Source of the DNA: Collinsella sp.
GTDB lineage: Bacteria > Actinomycetota > Coriobacteriia > Coriobacteriales > Coriobacteriaceae
DNA: 64,000 nucleotides
NCBI GenBank assembly: GCA_019414055.1
Contig: DXMV01000004.1
Span: 62,001 to 126,000 of the forward strand
Direction of reading: 5' to 3'
Made by a program: the position numbers and the translations under genes. The notes under the pieces were generated by a model that had not been told where the DNA came from, ran no database searches, and saw only the letters and a list, made by a program, of their open reading frames with translations. Positions 16,023-24,930 of this stretch are shown one piece after another; the first letter of the stretch is position 1, and every line of letters begins with the position of its first letter.

Positions 16023-17486
16023 ATGTCAGATACGAAGGCGAAGAAGACAAACAGACGTTTTAAGTTCAAATTACCGCATGTCTATACGATCATGTTCTTG
16101 CTGATCGTTGTCTTTGCGGTCCTGACTTGGATCGTTCCTTCTGGTCAGTATCAGCGCAAGACGATTTCGACAGCGGCGGGCGAGCGTGAAGTCGCCGTTG
16201 CTGGAACCTATGAACAGGTCGATAAGAACTACACCGATTCCGAGACCGGTGAGACCATCAATCTGGGCCAGGATATCTTTGCGGTCCTGCAAGCGCCTAC
16301 TAAGGGCATCCAGGAGGCTGCCGACGTCGTTGCGTTCGTCTTATTGATTGGCGGATCGTTCGCAATCATCACCAAGACCAACGCTTTGAATGCCGGCATG
16401 AGCCGTGTGATTAAAAAGCTCAAGAACAAGGACATCCTCATCATTCCCATCACGATGACGTTGCTGTCCATTTGCGGCACTACGTTTGGTATGTCTGAGG
16501 AAGCCCTGCCGTTCTATGCCATCTTCATTCCCATCATGATGGGTATCGGTTATGACTCGATGACGGCATTCATCATCTGCTTCCTTGGTCCTAACCTGGG
16601 ATATTGTGCCTCGACCATCGATCCGTTTAACGTCTTGATCGCACAGGGCATTATCGGCATCGAGGGCAATCCTCAGCTGTGGCTGCGCGCCGTTTCTTGG
16701 GTCATCTTCACTGCCGTCGGTATCGCATGGGCCATGCGCTACGCTATGCGCGTCAAGAAAAACCCCGAGTCGTCCATTACGTACGAGGACGATAAACTCA
16801 AGCGTATCGAGTTTTCCGTGACCGATGCCTCCATCGAGGAAGAGTTCACTATCCGTCAGAAGCTCGTGCTTATCGATTTTGCCTGCGGTATGGGCATTAT
16901 CGTCTGGGGTCTTGTTACCCAGGGTTGGTACATGAATGAGATTTCCGCCGTGTTCCTTGGCATGGGCTTGCTTGCCGGTATCCTGGGCGGTCTTGACCAG
17001 CAGACGATTGCTGAGGAGTTCGTTAAGGGTCTCGCCGACTTTGCGTACGCCGCTATCGTTATCGGTATCGCTCGCGGTATTCTGGTCATCGCCGAGGGCG
17101 GCATGATCATCGACACCATCCTCCAGGCGCTCGCTACTGCGCTCGCCGGTGCACCCGCCGCCGTCTACACCACGTTTATGTATATCGTCCTTGGCCTGCT
17201 CTCTTTGCTGGTTCCCTCGAGTTCTGGTCTGGCGGCACTCACCATGCCCGTTATGGGCCCCCTGACCGAGCTCATGGGCCTCAATCCCGAGGCGGCCGTT
17301 ACCGCGCTCCAGTTTGCCAACCAGACCATCAACACCATCAGCCCCGTGGCGGGCATGACGGTCGCCGGTCTTGCCGTGGCTAGGATTTCGTTTGGCCAAT
17401 GGTGGAAGACCATTTGGAAGTTCTTCATTTTCATGGTCGTCTTTGGCCTGATCGTAACGGCAATCTCTGGCATGCTTCCGGTGTAG
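16023..17486 (+). CDS. YfcC family membrane carrier
   Basis: 487-residue secondary transporter of the DcuC/YfcC family, with about a dozen hydrophobic segments. Conserved features are the N-terminal LPHVYTIMFLLIVVFAVLTW IVPSGQY region, GMSEEALPFYAIFIPIMM in the middle and LVPSSSGLAALTMPVMGPL late. The family carries organic acids or amino acids. The ATG at 16023 follows TTTGGAGG. As the first structural gene of the operon it is the likely uptake route for the sugar-amine compound. Known Frl/Fra loci use unrelated carrier types, so the substrate is inferred from context. Confidence 0.9.
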   Translation: MSDTKAKKTNRRFKFKLPHVYTIMFLLIVVFAVLTWIVPSGQYQRKTISTAAGEREVAVAGTYEQVDKNYTDSETGETINLGQDIFAVLQAPTKGIQEAADVVAFVLLIGGSFAIITKTNALNAGMSRVIKKLKNKDILIIPITMTLLSICGTTFGMSEEALPFYAIFIPIMMGIGYDSMTAFIICFLGPNLGYCASTIDPFNVLIAQGIIGIEGNPQLWLRAVSWVIFTAVGIAWAMRYAMRVKKNPESSITYEDDKLKRIEFSVTDASIEEEFTIRQKLVLIDFACGMGIIVWGLVTQGWYMNEISAVFLGMGLLAGILGGLDQQTIAEEFVKGLADFAYAAIVIGIARGILVIAEGGMIIDTILQALATALAGAPAAVYTTFMYIVLGLLSLLVPSSSGLAALTMPVMGPLTELMGLNPEAAVTALQFANQTINTISPVAGMTVAGLAVARISFGQWWKTIWKFFIFMVVFGLIVTAISGMLPV

Positions 17487-17495
17487 GTGGTTGTG

Positions 17496-19079
17496 ATGTC
17501 TGATCGTTTAACGGTCCTGACGTCTAAGAGCGTCTTTGCCGGTACGGGGGACCTGCCGTTTGAAGGTTTCGTAGCGGTCCATGGCAATCGAATTGAGGCG
17601 GTTGGCACCAAGTGTGAAGTAACTTCGTATTTGACCCAGGCGGACGAGGTAGTTGACCTTGGGGACCGCACCGTCATGCCTGGCCTGATCGATGTGCATA
17701 CCTTCTATACGGGCTGGGCGCTGCGGACGTTGGGGTCTGATCTGTCCGGCATCGCTGATGCCAAAGAGGCCGTGTCGCTCTTGCGTGCATGGAAAGAAGG
17801 TCATCCGGATTGCCCGGCGGCTTTTGGCCACAACCTACCCGAAACGTTGGCATCGGATGCCGAGAACGCAAATACGGCAGCTGTGTTTGACGATTGTTTT
17901 GGCGATATCCCTGTCGTCTGCTTTACACCGGGTGCGGAGACCTGCGTTCTCAATGCTGCCGCCAGTGCGCGATACGGCTTTACACCCCAGGCGTGCTATG
18001 CCGAGAAGATCTGGCGCATGATGAGCGATTTCCTCGTGCTGCCCGAGGTACGTGCGGGGTATTCGGACTACATGAGCATGCTTAACGAGCGCGGCGTTAC
18101 CGCCATCAAGGAGATGGCGTTTGATGACTACTACGGTTTTGCCGACGAAATGGCTCGCCGTGAGGAATCTGGTGAGCTGACGGTTCGCGTCTCTATGATG
18201 TCACAGCCGGTGGGCGCTGGTGCAAATCTGGCATATGCCCGCGAGGCACGAGAGCGCTTCCGGGGACCGTTCGTTCGTTTTTCTGGCTTCAACCGTATGA
18301 CCGATCGCGGCGTATGGGCGGGGCTTGCCGAGATGATTGACCCCTATGAAGACACGGCCGATGCGGGCGCTGCCGGAAAGACGGTCGTCGAGGAGCCAGA
18401 GTGGGATCTGATTGAGAGCGAGCTGTGTGCAATTGATGCTGACGGCTTCCGATATTCCTTGCATTGCCAGGGCGATGGCGCCGTTCGTCGCACCGTGGCG
18501 CTCTATGCCTCGCTGCCTCGAGACGAGCATGGACGGATGCTTCGCCGCCATGCGATTACCGATCTCGAGAACTCTGACCCGACCGATCTTGTCGAGTTTG
18601 GCAAGTTAGGTGGAATTTGCGAGGTCTATCCGCAGATTCTGACGCTGGACCGGCGCGAGGATTGCCTGTCGATGATGCGTCGACAAATTGGCGAGACGCG
18701 ACTTTTGCACAGCTGGAATCGCCGCGGCATGGAAGATTCCGGATGCACAGTGTGTTGCGGCACGGATTTGCCGCTGCTGATTCCGAGCCTGGGCGAGTCA
18801 ATCTACGGCGCGTGCGGCGGATTCTTCGCCGACGGACTGCCCGTGAATGAGGCCAACGCGCTGACGCTTGTCGAGCTCTTGCGCGCTTGGACTGCCGGGG
18901 GCGCGTACGATCTGATGCGCGAAGACGAGCTAGGTACGCTCGAGGCCGGCAGGCTTGCCGATATCTGCGTGCTCGATCGGGATGTGTTCGACCTCGATTA
19001 TCGCGACGCACGCGATCTTGCGGTTGATATGACGATGTCGGACGGACGAATCGTGTTCGATCGAAATAAGGAGGCATAA
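17496..19079 (+). CDS. Amidohydrolase-superfamily protein (YtcJ-like) with altered metal site
   Basis: 527-residue cytoplasmic protein of the YtcJ/AepA amidohydrolase type. The usual HxH metal motif after MPGLIDV is HTF, so the second His is lost. Later ligands look present (HCQGDGAVRR, RRHAITDLEN, CGTDLPLL). It may hydrolyse an amide or acyl bond of the imported compound or have a changed activity. The ATG at 17496 lies ten bases after the transporter stop, and the next gene follows directly. The gene is intact with local codon use. Confidence 0.85.
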   Translation: MSDRLTVLTSKSVFAGTGDLPFEGFVAVHGNRIEAVGTKCEVTSYLTQADEVVDLGDRTVMPGLIDVHTFYTGWALRTLGSDLSGIADAKEAVSLLRAWKEGHPDCPAAFGHNLPETLASDAENANTAAVFDDCFGDIPVVCFTPGAETCVLNAAASARYGFTPQACYAEKIWRMMSDFLVLPEVRAGYSDYMSMLNERGVTAIKEMAFDDYYGFADEMARREESGELTVRVSMMSQPVGAGANLAYAREARERFRGPFVRFSGFNRMTDRGVWAGLAEMIDPYEDTADAGAAGKTVVEEPEWDLIESELCAIDADGFRYSLHCQGDGAVRRTVALYASLPRDEHGRMLRRHAITDLENSDPTDLVEFGKLGGICEVYPQILTLDRREDCLSMMRRQIGETRLLHSWNRRGMEDSGCTVCCGTDLPLLIPSLGESIYGACGGFFADGLPVNEANALTLVELLRAWTAGGAYDLMREDELGTLEAGRLADICVLDRDVFDLDYRDARDLAVDMTMSDGRIVFDRNKEA

Positions 19080-19080
19080 G

Positions 19081-19932
19081 ATGCCTGAATCCAAACCGAC
19101 GCTGCGCCGCGAGCAGATTGCGGGCATGAATATCCACTACATCATGTGGTCGCTCGATTACTTCCTTGATGTGCAGCAGCGCTTGGGCTTTGAGTCCATT
19201 GAGCTGTGGTGTGCGGAGCCGCATGTGACGCTCGACCACACGGGCTACTTTGAGGCTGAGGTCCTGGCGAAAAAGGCTGCAGACCGTGGGCTTAGGTATC
19301 GTACTCTGTGCCCCGAGAATGTTGTCTATCCTTGGCAGTACTGTGCACGCAAACCGCTGCATGAACAGCGCAGCCTGGCGTACTTTAAGCACGGCATTGA
19401 GCTCGCCGAGGTACTTGGGTGCGACCGCATGTCCGTCAACTCGGGCTGGGGCGACTGGGACGAGGATCGCGAGGAAGCCTGGAAGCGCAGCCGCGAGCAC
19501 TTGTCCATTCTGGCGGAGTATGCCGGCGAGCACGGTCTGGTGCTTACGATGGAAAGCCTGCGTCCCGAGGAGAGCAACCTTGTGACGACGGTTTCCGATG
19601 CGAAGCGCATGATTGACGAGGTCGCGAGCCCGTACTTACAGCCCATGGTTGATACAACCGCGATGGGCGTTGCAGACGAGACGCTCGAGGACTGGTTTGC
19701 CGCCTTTGGTGATGGGGCAATTCACGAGATGCACTTTATCGACGGTGACCCGTATGGCCATCTGGTGTGGGGCGATGGCAAGCACGATATGGACGCCTTC
19801 GTCGCCACACTCAACGCTCATGATTTCGACGGCATGCTGGGCCAGGAAATCACGGACGGTCGTTACTACGATGACCCGGCGGCGGCAGATGCCAAGAACA
19901 TGGCCGCATTCGAGAAATATCTGATTGACTAA
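19081..19932 (+). CDS. FrlC-like sugar epimerase/isomerase
   Basis: 283-residue TIM-barrel protein of the AP_endonuc_2 family. It resembles FrlC, the fructoselysine 3-epimerase that converts psicoselysine to fructoselysine. Parallels include GFESIELWCAEPH, a central TMESLRPEESNLV (FrlC has LEPLTPYESNVV), the metal-site HFIDGDPYGHLVWGDGKHD and GQEITDG. The ATG at 19081 follows AAGGAGG and is one base after the preceding stop. Its epimer specificity cannot be fixed from sequence, but the following FrlB- and FrlD-like genes support an Amadori-compound role. Confidence 0.82.
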   Translation: MPESKPTLRREQIAGMNIHYIMWSLDYFLDVQQRLGFESIELWCAEPHVTLDHTGYFEAEVLAKKAADRGLRYRTLCPENVVYPWQYCARKPLHEQRSLAYFKHGIELAEVLGCDRMSVNSGWGDWDEDREEAWKRSREHLSILAEYAGEHGLVLTMESLRPEESNLVTTVSDAKRMIDEVASPYLQPMVDTTAMGVADETLEDWFAAFGDGAIHEMHFIDGDPYGHLVWGDGKHDMDAFVATLNAHDFDGMLGQEITDGRYYDDPAAADAKNMAAFEKYLID

Positions 19933-19993
19933 AACAACTATCGGCCACGCAACCAACGTCATTGATTGCGGCCAAACAAGAAAGGAACTGGAT

Positions 19994-20962
19994 ATGAACG
20001 CACACGATCTGATCAAAGAGGCAATTGCCGAGAAGGGCAAGTTCGACAGCGTCTACTGGATTGCTTGCGGTGGCTCCATGATCGATTTGATCCCGGCTCA
20101 TGAGCTTCTGCAGCGCGAGGCAACCACCTTCACTTCGTATATCTATACCGCGCGTGAATTCGACATTATGCGTCCGCGCCGTCTGGGCGAGAAGTCCCTG
20201 GTCATTGCTTGCAGCCACAGTGGCAACACCCCCGAGGTCGTCGAGGGCTGCGAGATTGCCCTTGCTGCCGGCGCTACGGTGATCGCCCAGACCGACAATG
20301 CTGGATCTAAGATCGACTCCGGCAAGTGGACCACGTGGGTCTACCCGTGGGGCGAGGGCGTGCCGCAGGCCGAGGTCCCCGCTGGTATTTCGCTGTCGCT
20401 TGCGGCAGAGCTGCTCGATCAGCAGGAGGGCTACGCCGATCTTGCCGATATGTATGCCGGTATCGCCGAGATGGATAAGATTCTTCCCCCGGCACGCGAG
20501 AAGGTAAATGCCGAGTTGGGCGATCGCTTTGCCAAGCTTTGCCAGGAGCACGAGTTCTTCTATATTCTGGGCAGCGGTCCCAACTTTAGCCAGACCTACG
20601 GTTTCGCTATCTGCTCTCTTATGGAGATGCAGTGGCAGCACTGCAGCTACATCCACTCTGCCGAGTACTTCCATGGCCCCTTCGAGGCTACTCAGGATGG
20701 CGTTTTTTACTTCCTGCAGATGGGCTCCAGCGAGTGCCGTGCTATGGACGAGCGCGCCCTGGCGTTCCTTAAGACGCATACCGATACGCTGATGGTGCTC
20801 GATGCCAAGGAGTACGGTATGGAAGCCGTGCCGGCGAGCGTCCGTGCCTATCTGGACCCGGTGCTGTTCTATGCCATGAACTGCGAGCTGCGTGCCGCGC
20901 GCGGCAAGGTGTTTGATCACGATCCCGATTTCCGCCGCTATATGGGTGTTGTCGAGTACTAG
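19994..20962 (+). CDS. FrlB-like SIS-domain deglycase
   Basis: 322-residue double-SIS protein related to FrlB/GfrF/FraB. These split a phosphorylated Amadori product, such as fructoselysine-6-phosphate, into glucose-6-phosphate and the free amine. It shows the first SIS motif VYWIACGGSMIDL, CSHSGNTPEVVEGC, the second SIS motif FYILGSGPNFSQTYGFA, and the active-site region HSAEYFHGPFEA. The end (DFRRYMGVVEY) closely parallels the E. coli FrlB C-terminus. The ATG at 19994 follows AAAGGAA. Together with the adjacent kinase this is the core of the pathway. Confidence 0.88.
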   Translation: MNAHDLIKEAIAEKGKFDSVYWIACGGSMIDLIPAHELLQREATTFTSYIYTAREFDIMRPRRLGEKSLVIACSHSGNTPEVVEGCEIALAAGATVIAQTDNAGSKIDSGKWTTWVYPWGEGVPQAEVPAGISLSLAAELLDQQEGYADLADMYAGIAEMDKILPPAREKVNAELGDRFAKLCQEHEFFYILGSGPNFSQTYGFAICSLMEMQWQHCSYIHSAEYFHGPFEATQDGVFYFLQMGSSECRAMDERALAFLKTHTDTLMVLDAKEYGMEAVPASVRAYLDPVLFYAMNCELRAARGKVFDHDPDFRRYMGVVEY

Positions 20963-20976
20963 AAGGGACAAAGGCC

Positions 20977-21840
20977 ATGGCATTTAACGTTAACGCGCTC
21001 GGATTTGGCGACAACGTCGTCGATCGCTACGAGCATATCCACACCATGTATCCTGGCGGCAACGCGGTGAACTTCGCCGTTTATGCCAAGAAATGCGGTG
21101 CCGCACGCTCCGCATACATGGGCATTTTTGGCAATGACGCCGCTGCCGAGCATGTCATTGCAAGCCTCGAGGATGAGGGTATCGAGCTTGACAAGTGCGA
21201 GCAGATGATTGGCGAGAACGGAGCGGCTCGCGTGACCGTCGTTGACGGTGACCGTGTCTTCCTTGGCTCCAACGAGGGCGGTATCCGTGGCGATGCGCGC
21301 TATGTCCTCGATCGCTTTGACCTTGCGTACATGAAGCAGTTCGATGTGGTTCATTCGGGCAACTATTGCTTTACCGAGCGCGAGCTGCCCAAGTTGAAGG
21401 CCGCGGGCGTCACGGTCTCTTTTGACTTTTCGGACGACTCCACCGACGACTATTACGAGCAGATTGCGCCCTACGTCGATTTTGCTTTCTTTAGTGCGGC
21501 GGATGCCGCGAGCGAGGACGAGATTCGCGAGCGTCTGGCATGGGTGAAGGGCCTGGGTCCGCGTTTTGTGTCGGCTACAGCGGGCGCCGAGGGCTGCATT
21601 GCTTACGACGGCGAGCGTTATTACCGCCAGCTGGCTAAACCGGTAACGGACATGAAGGACACCATGGGGGCGGGCGACTCGTTCCTCACTTCGTTTTTGA
21701 TGTGCTATCTCGATTCCGCCAAGCGTGGTGAGGGCGGCGCCGAGGCCATCGAGCGCGCGCTCGACTTTGCTGCCGGGTTTGCCTCGACCGTGTGCGGCAT
21801 GGAAGGATCTTGGGGCCACGGAGCACCAATCGTCGAATAG
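20977..21840 (+). CDS. FrlD-like PfkB-family sugar kinase (first copy)
   Basis: 287-residue ribokinase-type enzyme. It matches FrlD, which phosphorylates fructoselysine at C6, in its opening GFGDNVVDRY, PGGNAVNFAVYAKKCGA and in VSFDFSDDSTDDYY. The C-terminal PfkB signature DTMGAGDSFLTSF carries the catalytic Asp and anion hole. It starts 14 bases after the deglycase stop. It is probably the kinase feeding the adjacent deglycase. A hairpin terminator follows, separating it from a second related kinase. Confidence 0.9.
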   Translation: MAFNVNALGFGDNVVDRYEHIHTMYPGGNAVNFAVYAKKCGAARSAYMGIFGNDAAAEHVIASLEDEGIELDKCEQMIGENGAARVTVVDGDRVFLGSNEGGIRGDARYVLDRFDLAYMKQFDVVHSGNYCFTERELPKLKAAGVTVSFDFSDDSTDDYYEQIAPYVDFAFFSAADAASEDEIRERLAWVKGLGPRFVSATAGAEGCIAYDGERYYRQLAKPVTDMKDTMGAGDSFLTSFLMCYLDSAKRGEGGAEAIERALDFAAGFASTVCGMEGSWGHGAPIVE

Positions 21841-21912
21841 CTTAAGAAAGCGTACGGCGGTCAGGCTATGAGGCTTTGGACGGCCGATGCAAAACAATAA
21901 GCGAAACGCGAA

Positions 21913-21944
21913 AAGGGGGCTCGCCATGTGGCGGGTCCCCTTTT
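21913..21944 (+). terminator. Internal terminator between the two kinase genes
   Basis: AAGGGG...CGCC and GGCG...CCCCTT pair, with three mismatched positions in mid-stem, around ATGT, then TTTT. It divides the locus into two modules. It ends 17 bases before the second kinase start, so expression of the second module may depend on read-through. Confidence 0.7.
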
Positions 21945-21961
21945 GAACATTGGAGAAGACC

Positions 21962-22762
21962 ATGGGTATTAAAGCGTGCGCGGCTGGTTTTTGCTGTGCG
22001 GACGTCTATCAAAACATCGGCGTGTTCTATCCGACTGGTAATGGCATTGACTGGGGTATCCATCTTGCACGAATGGGCGTTTCGGTATCCGCCGTGTCGG
22101 TTGTCGGCAAGGACGAGTACGGAGACAAGATGAGGGAGGCGCTGGCCGCTGAGGGGTTCGATATCTCACATCTGCGGGTGGAGGATGGCGACACCTCGGT
22201 GATGCTCATGGCATTGAAAGACGGCGTCGATCGCGTGCATCTCGAGGCAATCGATGGCGTAATGGAGACATATCGACCGAATGAAGATGACCGGGCGTTT
22301 ATCCTAGAACATGACATCATTCACACCGACCTGTTTGGCAATTGTTTGGACCTCCTGCCCGAATGGCATGATGCGGGCAAGACGGTGGTTATGGACTTCT
22401 CGGTGTTCAGCCAGGATCCCGAATATGCCTGCGAGAACTATTTTCCCTACGTTGACTATGCGTTCATGTCGTTTGAAGAGGACACTCCGGAACTGCGTGA
22501 TTGGGCACGTCACGTACAGGAGTTGGGACCGCGGGTGGCAGTTGCCACGCTTGGCGAGAAGGGAAGCATTGCCTATGACGGTGAGCGCTTCTATGAGTGC
22601 GGGATCGTACCGGCGGAGAAGGTCGTTAATACCGTGGGCGCCGGTGACTCGTATATCGCCGGGTTTACCAAGGGCGTGATTGATGGCCTTGATATTCCGG
22701 CGTGTATGAAGGCGGGCGCCGAGCTCTCGTCCCGCGTCATCGGCTCTTTTGAGCCGTACTAG
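21962..22762 (+). CDS. FrlD-like PfkB-family sugar kinase (second copy)
   Basis: 266-residue ribokinase-type enzyme related to the preceding kinase but clearly diverged. It has PTGNGIDWGIHLARMGVSVS where FrlD has PGGNAVN, and keeps VVMDFSVFSQDPEY and the signature NTVGAGDSYIAGF. The ATG at 21962 follows GGAGAAG. Because the substrate-recognition GGN element is changed to TGN, it may phosphorylate a different sugar-amine than the first copy. It opens the second module of the locus. Confidence 0.87.
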   Translation: MGIKACAAGFCCADVYQNIGVFYPTGNGIDWGIHLARMGVSVSAVSVVGKDEYGDKMREALAAEGFDISHLRVEDGDTSVMLMALKDGVDRVHLEAIDGVMETYRPNEDDRAFILEHDIIHTDLFGNCLDLLPEWHDAGKTVVMDFSVFSQDPEYACENYFPYVDYAFMSFEEDTPELRDWARHVQELGPRVAVATLGEKGSIAYDGERFYECGIVPAEKVVNTVGAGDSYIAGFTKGVIDGLDIPACMKAGAELSSRVIGSFEPY

Positions 22763-22789
22763 GGTCAAATGCCTGGAAAGGAGTGCGAA

Positions 22790-23650
22790 ATGGTTATCGA
22801 CATGTTGGTTCAGCCCATGCTCTACGGCGAGATCTATACGCCGGGTGATGAGCCTGATGGATTCGGTTTTTGGTCACGAGAATTTGGTATGGGGCATATG
22901 GGCCCCATGGATTGGGATGAGCTTCAAGTCGAGATGGACGTCTGCGATGTGCAGAAGAGCGTGCTCATGCCGCTCGATGTAACCACGGCATGCGGAGGGC
23001 ACTTTGGCACCAATGACCAGATTGCCATGCTGGTTGCCGCGCATCCCGATCGTCTGTGGGGATTTGCGAGCGTAGATCCGCAGGTGAGCGGTGCCGCAGG
23101 CGAATTGGAGCGCGCCTTTACCGAGTTGGGGGCAAAGGGGCTTTGCCTGCATCCGGCAAAGCAGGGTTTTGCCCCCGATGATGCCGTGGCCGAGCCGCTT
23201 TACGAGCTGTGCGAGCGCTATAACAAGCCAGTGGTTTTCCATGCCGGTATGTCTTGGGAGCCGGGTGCAGAGCTCTCGCGCAGTAACCCGCTTGCATTTG
23301 AGCACACAATCGCAACGCATCCAAATGTGCGTTTTAGTTTGACCCACTTTGGCTGGCCCTGGGTGCGCGAGACCGTGGCGATGCTGCTCAAGTATCCCAA
23401 CTGCTACACGGACACCTCTATCACTTACATCGATTCGCCCGAGGAGATGATGCAGCGTCTTTTCACGGTCGATATGGGGCCGCTGTGGTATGAGCGCGCG
23501 CTATCGCATCAAGTGATGTTCGCCAGCAATACGCCGCGCTTCCGTGCATTCAAACTCAAGCGGGCGCTCGATACCGTGCCCATGCGCGATGATGCGCGAG
23601 AAAGGCTCTACTGGGGTAATGCCCTGCGTTTTCTTGAAGGAGATGAGTAA
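22790..23650 (+). CDS. Amidohydrolase_2-type TIM-barrel protein lacking key metal ligands
   Basis: 286-residue protein of the ACMSD/LigI-like amidohydrolase group. The fold markers are present (AHPDRLWGFASVDPQ, KGLCLHPAKQGF, VFHAGMSWEPG, LTHFGWPWV). The N-terminal HxH is replaced (MVIDMLVQPML), and the usual late SDxP Asp is Asn (FASNTPR). A classical two-His/Asp metal site is therefore not possible. It may be metal-independent, like LigI lactonases, or have a new role. The ATG at 22790 follows AAAGGAG; an ATG at 22769 is weaker. Confidence 0.82.
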   Translation: MVIDMLVQPMLYGEIYTPGDEPDGFGFWSREFGMGHMGPMDWDELQVEMDVCDVQKSVLMPLDVTTACGGHFGTNDQIAMLVAAHPDRLWGFASVDPQVSGAAGELERAFTELGAKGLCLHPAKQGFAPDDAVAEPLYELCERYNKPVVFHAGMSWEPGAELSRSNPLAFEHTIATHPNVRFSLTHFGWPWVRETVAMLLKYPNCYTDTSITYIDSPEEMMQRLFTVDMGPLWYERALSHQVMFASNTPRFRAFKLKRALDTVPMRDDARERLYWGNALRFLEGDE

Positions 23651-23652
23651 AC

Positions 23653-24081
23653 ATGGTGACGCTCGAGACATTGAGCTATCTATCGACTGCTCCGGACCAG
23701 TTCATCGATATTACCGAAGACGTGCACGCTGCCATCGAACGCAGCTCGGTGACCAATGGCTTGGCAGCGATTATTTTGTCGCATACGACCTGTGGAATCG
23801 TGGTAAACGAGGGGCTGCCCTGCGTGGAGACGGATCTTATGGAGACGCTTGATCGCATCGCCCCACTCGATGCCCCCTATGCGCATGCACACTTCCTGCC
23901 GAGCTATGGAGCCACCGGCAACAACTCCTGTGGGCATATCAAGAGCATGATTTGTGGAAACAGCTGCTTCTTTCCCGTCCAAGATGGCCACATCGTGTGC
24001 GGAGGTGCCCAGAACATCTATCTTGCGGAGTTTGACGGTCCGCAGAAGCGAAAAGTGTACGTCGAGGTGCTGGGGGAGTAA
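23653..24081 (+). CDS. YjbQ/UPF0047 family protein
   Basis: 142-residue protein of the YjbQ family, for which only weak secondary thiamine-phosphate-synthase activity has been reported. The family motifs are intact: LSHTTCGIVVNEG, GNNSCGHIKSMICGNS and IYLAEFDGPQKRKV. The ATG lies two bases after the preceding stop, with ribosome-site GAAGGAG inside that gene. Being embedded in a sugar-amine operon beside BtpA/SgcQ and an FGGY kinase suggests a role on a small phosphorylated metabolite rather than thiamine. Confidence 0.9.
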   Translation: MVTLETLSYLSTAPDQFIDITEDVHAAIERSSVTNGLAAIILSHTTCGIVVNEGLPCVETDLMETLDRIAPLDAPYAHAHFLPSYGATGNNSCGHIKSMICGNSCFFPVQDGHIVCGGAQNIYLAEFDGPQKRKVYVEVLGE

Positions 24082-24114
24082 CGTCCCTGCAATAACCCTA
24101 TGAAGGAGCACGTT

Positions 24115-24924
24115 ATGTCGTTTCTAAACTCGATGTTCAAGACCGAAAAGCCGGTTATCGGAATGCTACACCTGCGTCCTCTGCCGGGCGATCCACTGTA
24201 TTACCCGGGCGGAAGCGTGTCGCAGGTCGTGGAAGCCGCCAAGCGCGATCTCGAAGCGTTGCAGCAGGGCGGTGTCGATGGCATTTTGATTACCAATGAG
24301 CTCTCGATGCCCTATGAGCAGCACGTTTCTCCCTCAACCCTTGCATCGATGGGCTATGTAATCGGGACTCTGTCCCATGATCTGTCGACCCCTTGGGGAG
24401 CTGAGGCAATTTACGATGGTGATGCCACAATCGAGCTGTGCGCTGCCGTCGATGCGCAGTTCACGCGCTGCAATTTTTGCGGTGCCTGGGCCGGTGATCT
24501 CGGGCTGATTAACCGAGATTTCGCTCACACCATGCGTCGCAAGGCGGCGCTGCGCCTGGACGACCTCAAGCTTTTTCACTTCATCACGAGCGAGGGGGAG
24601 GTTTATCTCAACGACCGCACGACTGCGGACATTGCCGATTCACTTCTCTTTAATTGCCTACCGGATGCGATGGTCATCGGCGGTTCGGCTGCCGGTCGTG
24701 GCGCTTCGGGCGAGCTTGCCGATGAGGTCCGCGAGCGCGTTGGCGAAGTGCCTGTGGTATGTGGCACCGGTTGTCGCGAAAATACCGTGGCTGACGTATT
24801 TGCTCACTACGATGGCGCGTTTGTCGGCACGTGCTTAAAGCGCGACGGAAAGCTGGATGCCCCGGTTGATGTTGAGCGGGTAGTTCGTTTTATGGCTGCC
24901 GCTCGTGCGGCGCGAGGGGAGTAG
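24115..24924 (+). CDS. BtpA/SgcQ family TIM-barrel protein
   Basis: 269-residue protein of the BtpA family. The name comes from cyanobacterial photosystem I biogenesis, but members such as E. coli SgcQ sit in sugar operons. Typical features are VIGMLHLRPLPGDPLY, DGILITNE, VYLNDRTTADIADS and VVCGTGC. These suggest a phosphate-binding TIM barrel acting on a sugar phosphate. The ATG at 24115 follows AAGGAG. No enzymatic activity is established for the family. Its neighbours are YjbQ upstream and an FGGY kinase seven bases downstream. Confidence 0.9.
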   Translation: MSFLNSMFKTEKPVIGMLHLRPLPGDPLYYPGGSVSQVVEAAKRDLEALQQGGVDGILITNELSMPYEQHVSPSTLASMGYVIGTLSHDLSTPWGAEAIYDGDATIELCAAVDAQFTRCNFCGAWAGDLGLINRDFAHTMRRKAALRLDDLKLFHFITSEGEVYLNDRTTADIADSLLFNCLPDAMVIGGSAAGRGASGELADEVRERVGEVPVVCGTGCRENTVADVFAHYDGAFVGTCLKRDGKLDAPVDVERVVRFMAAARAARGE

Positions 24925-24930
24925 GCACCT

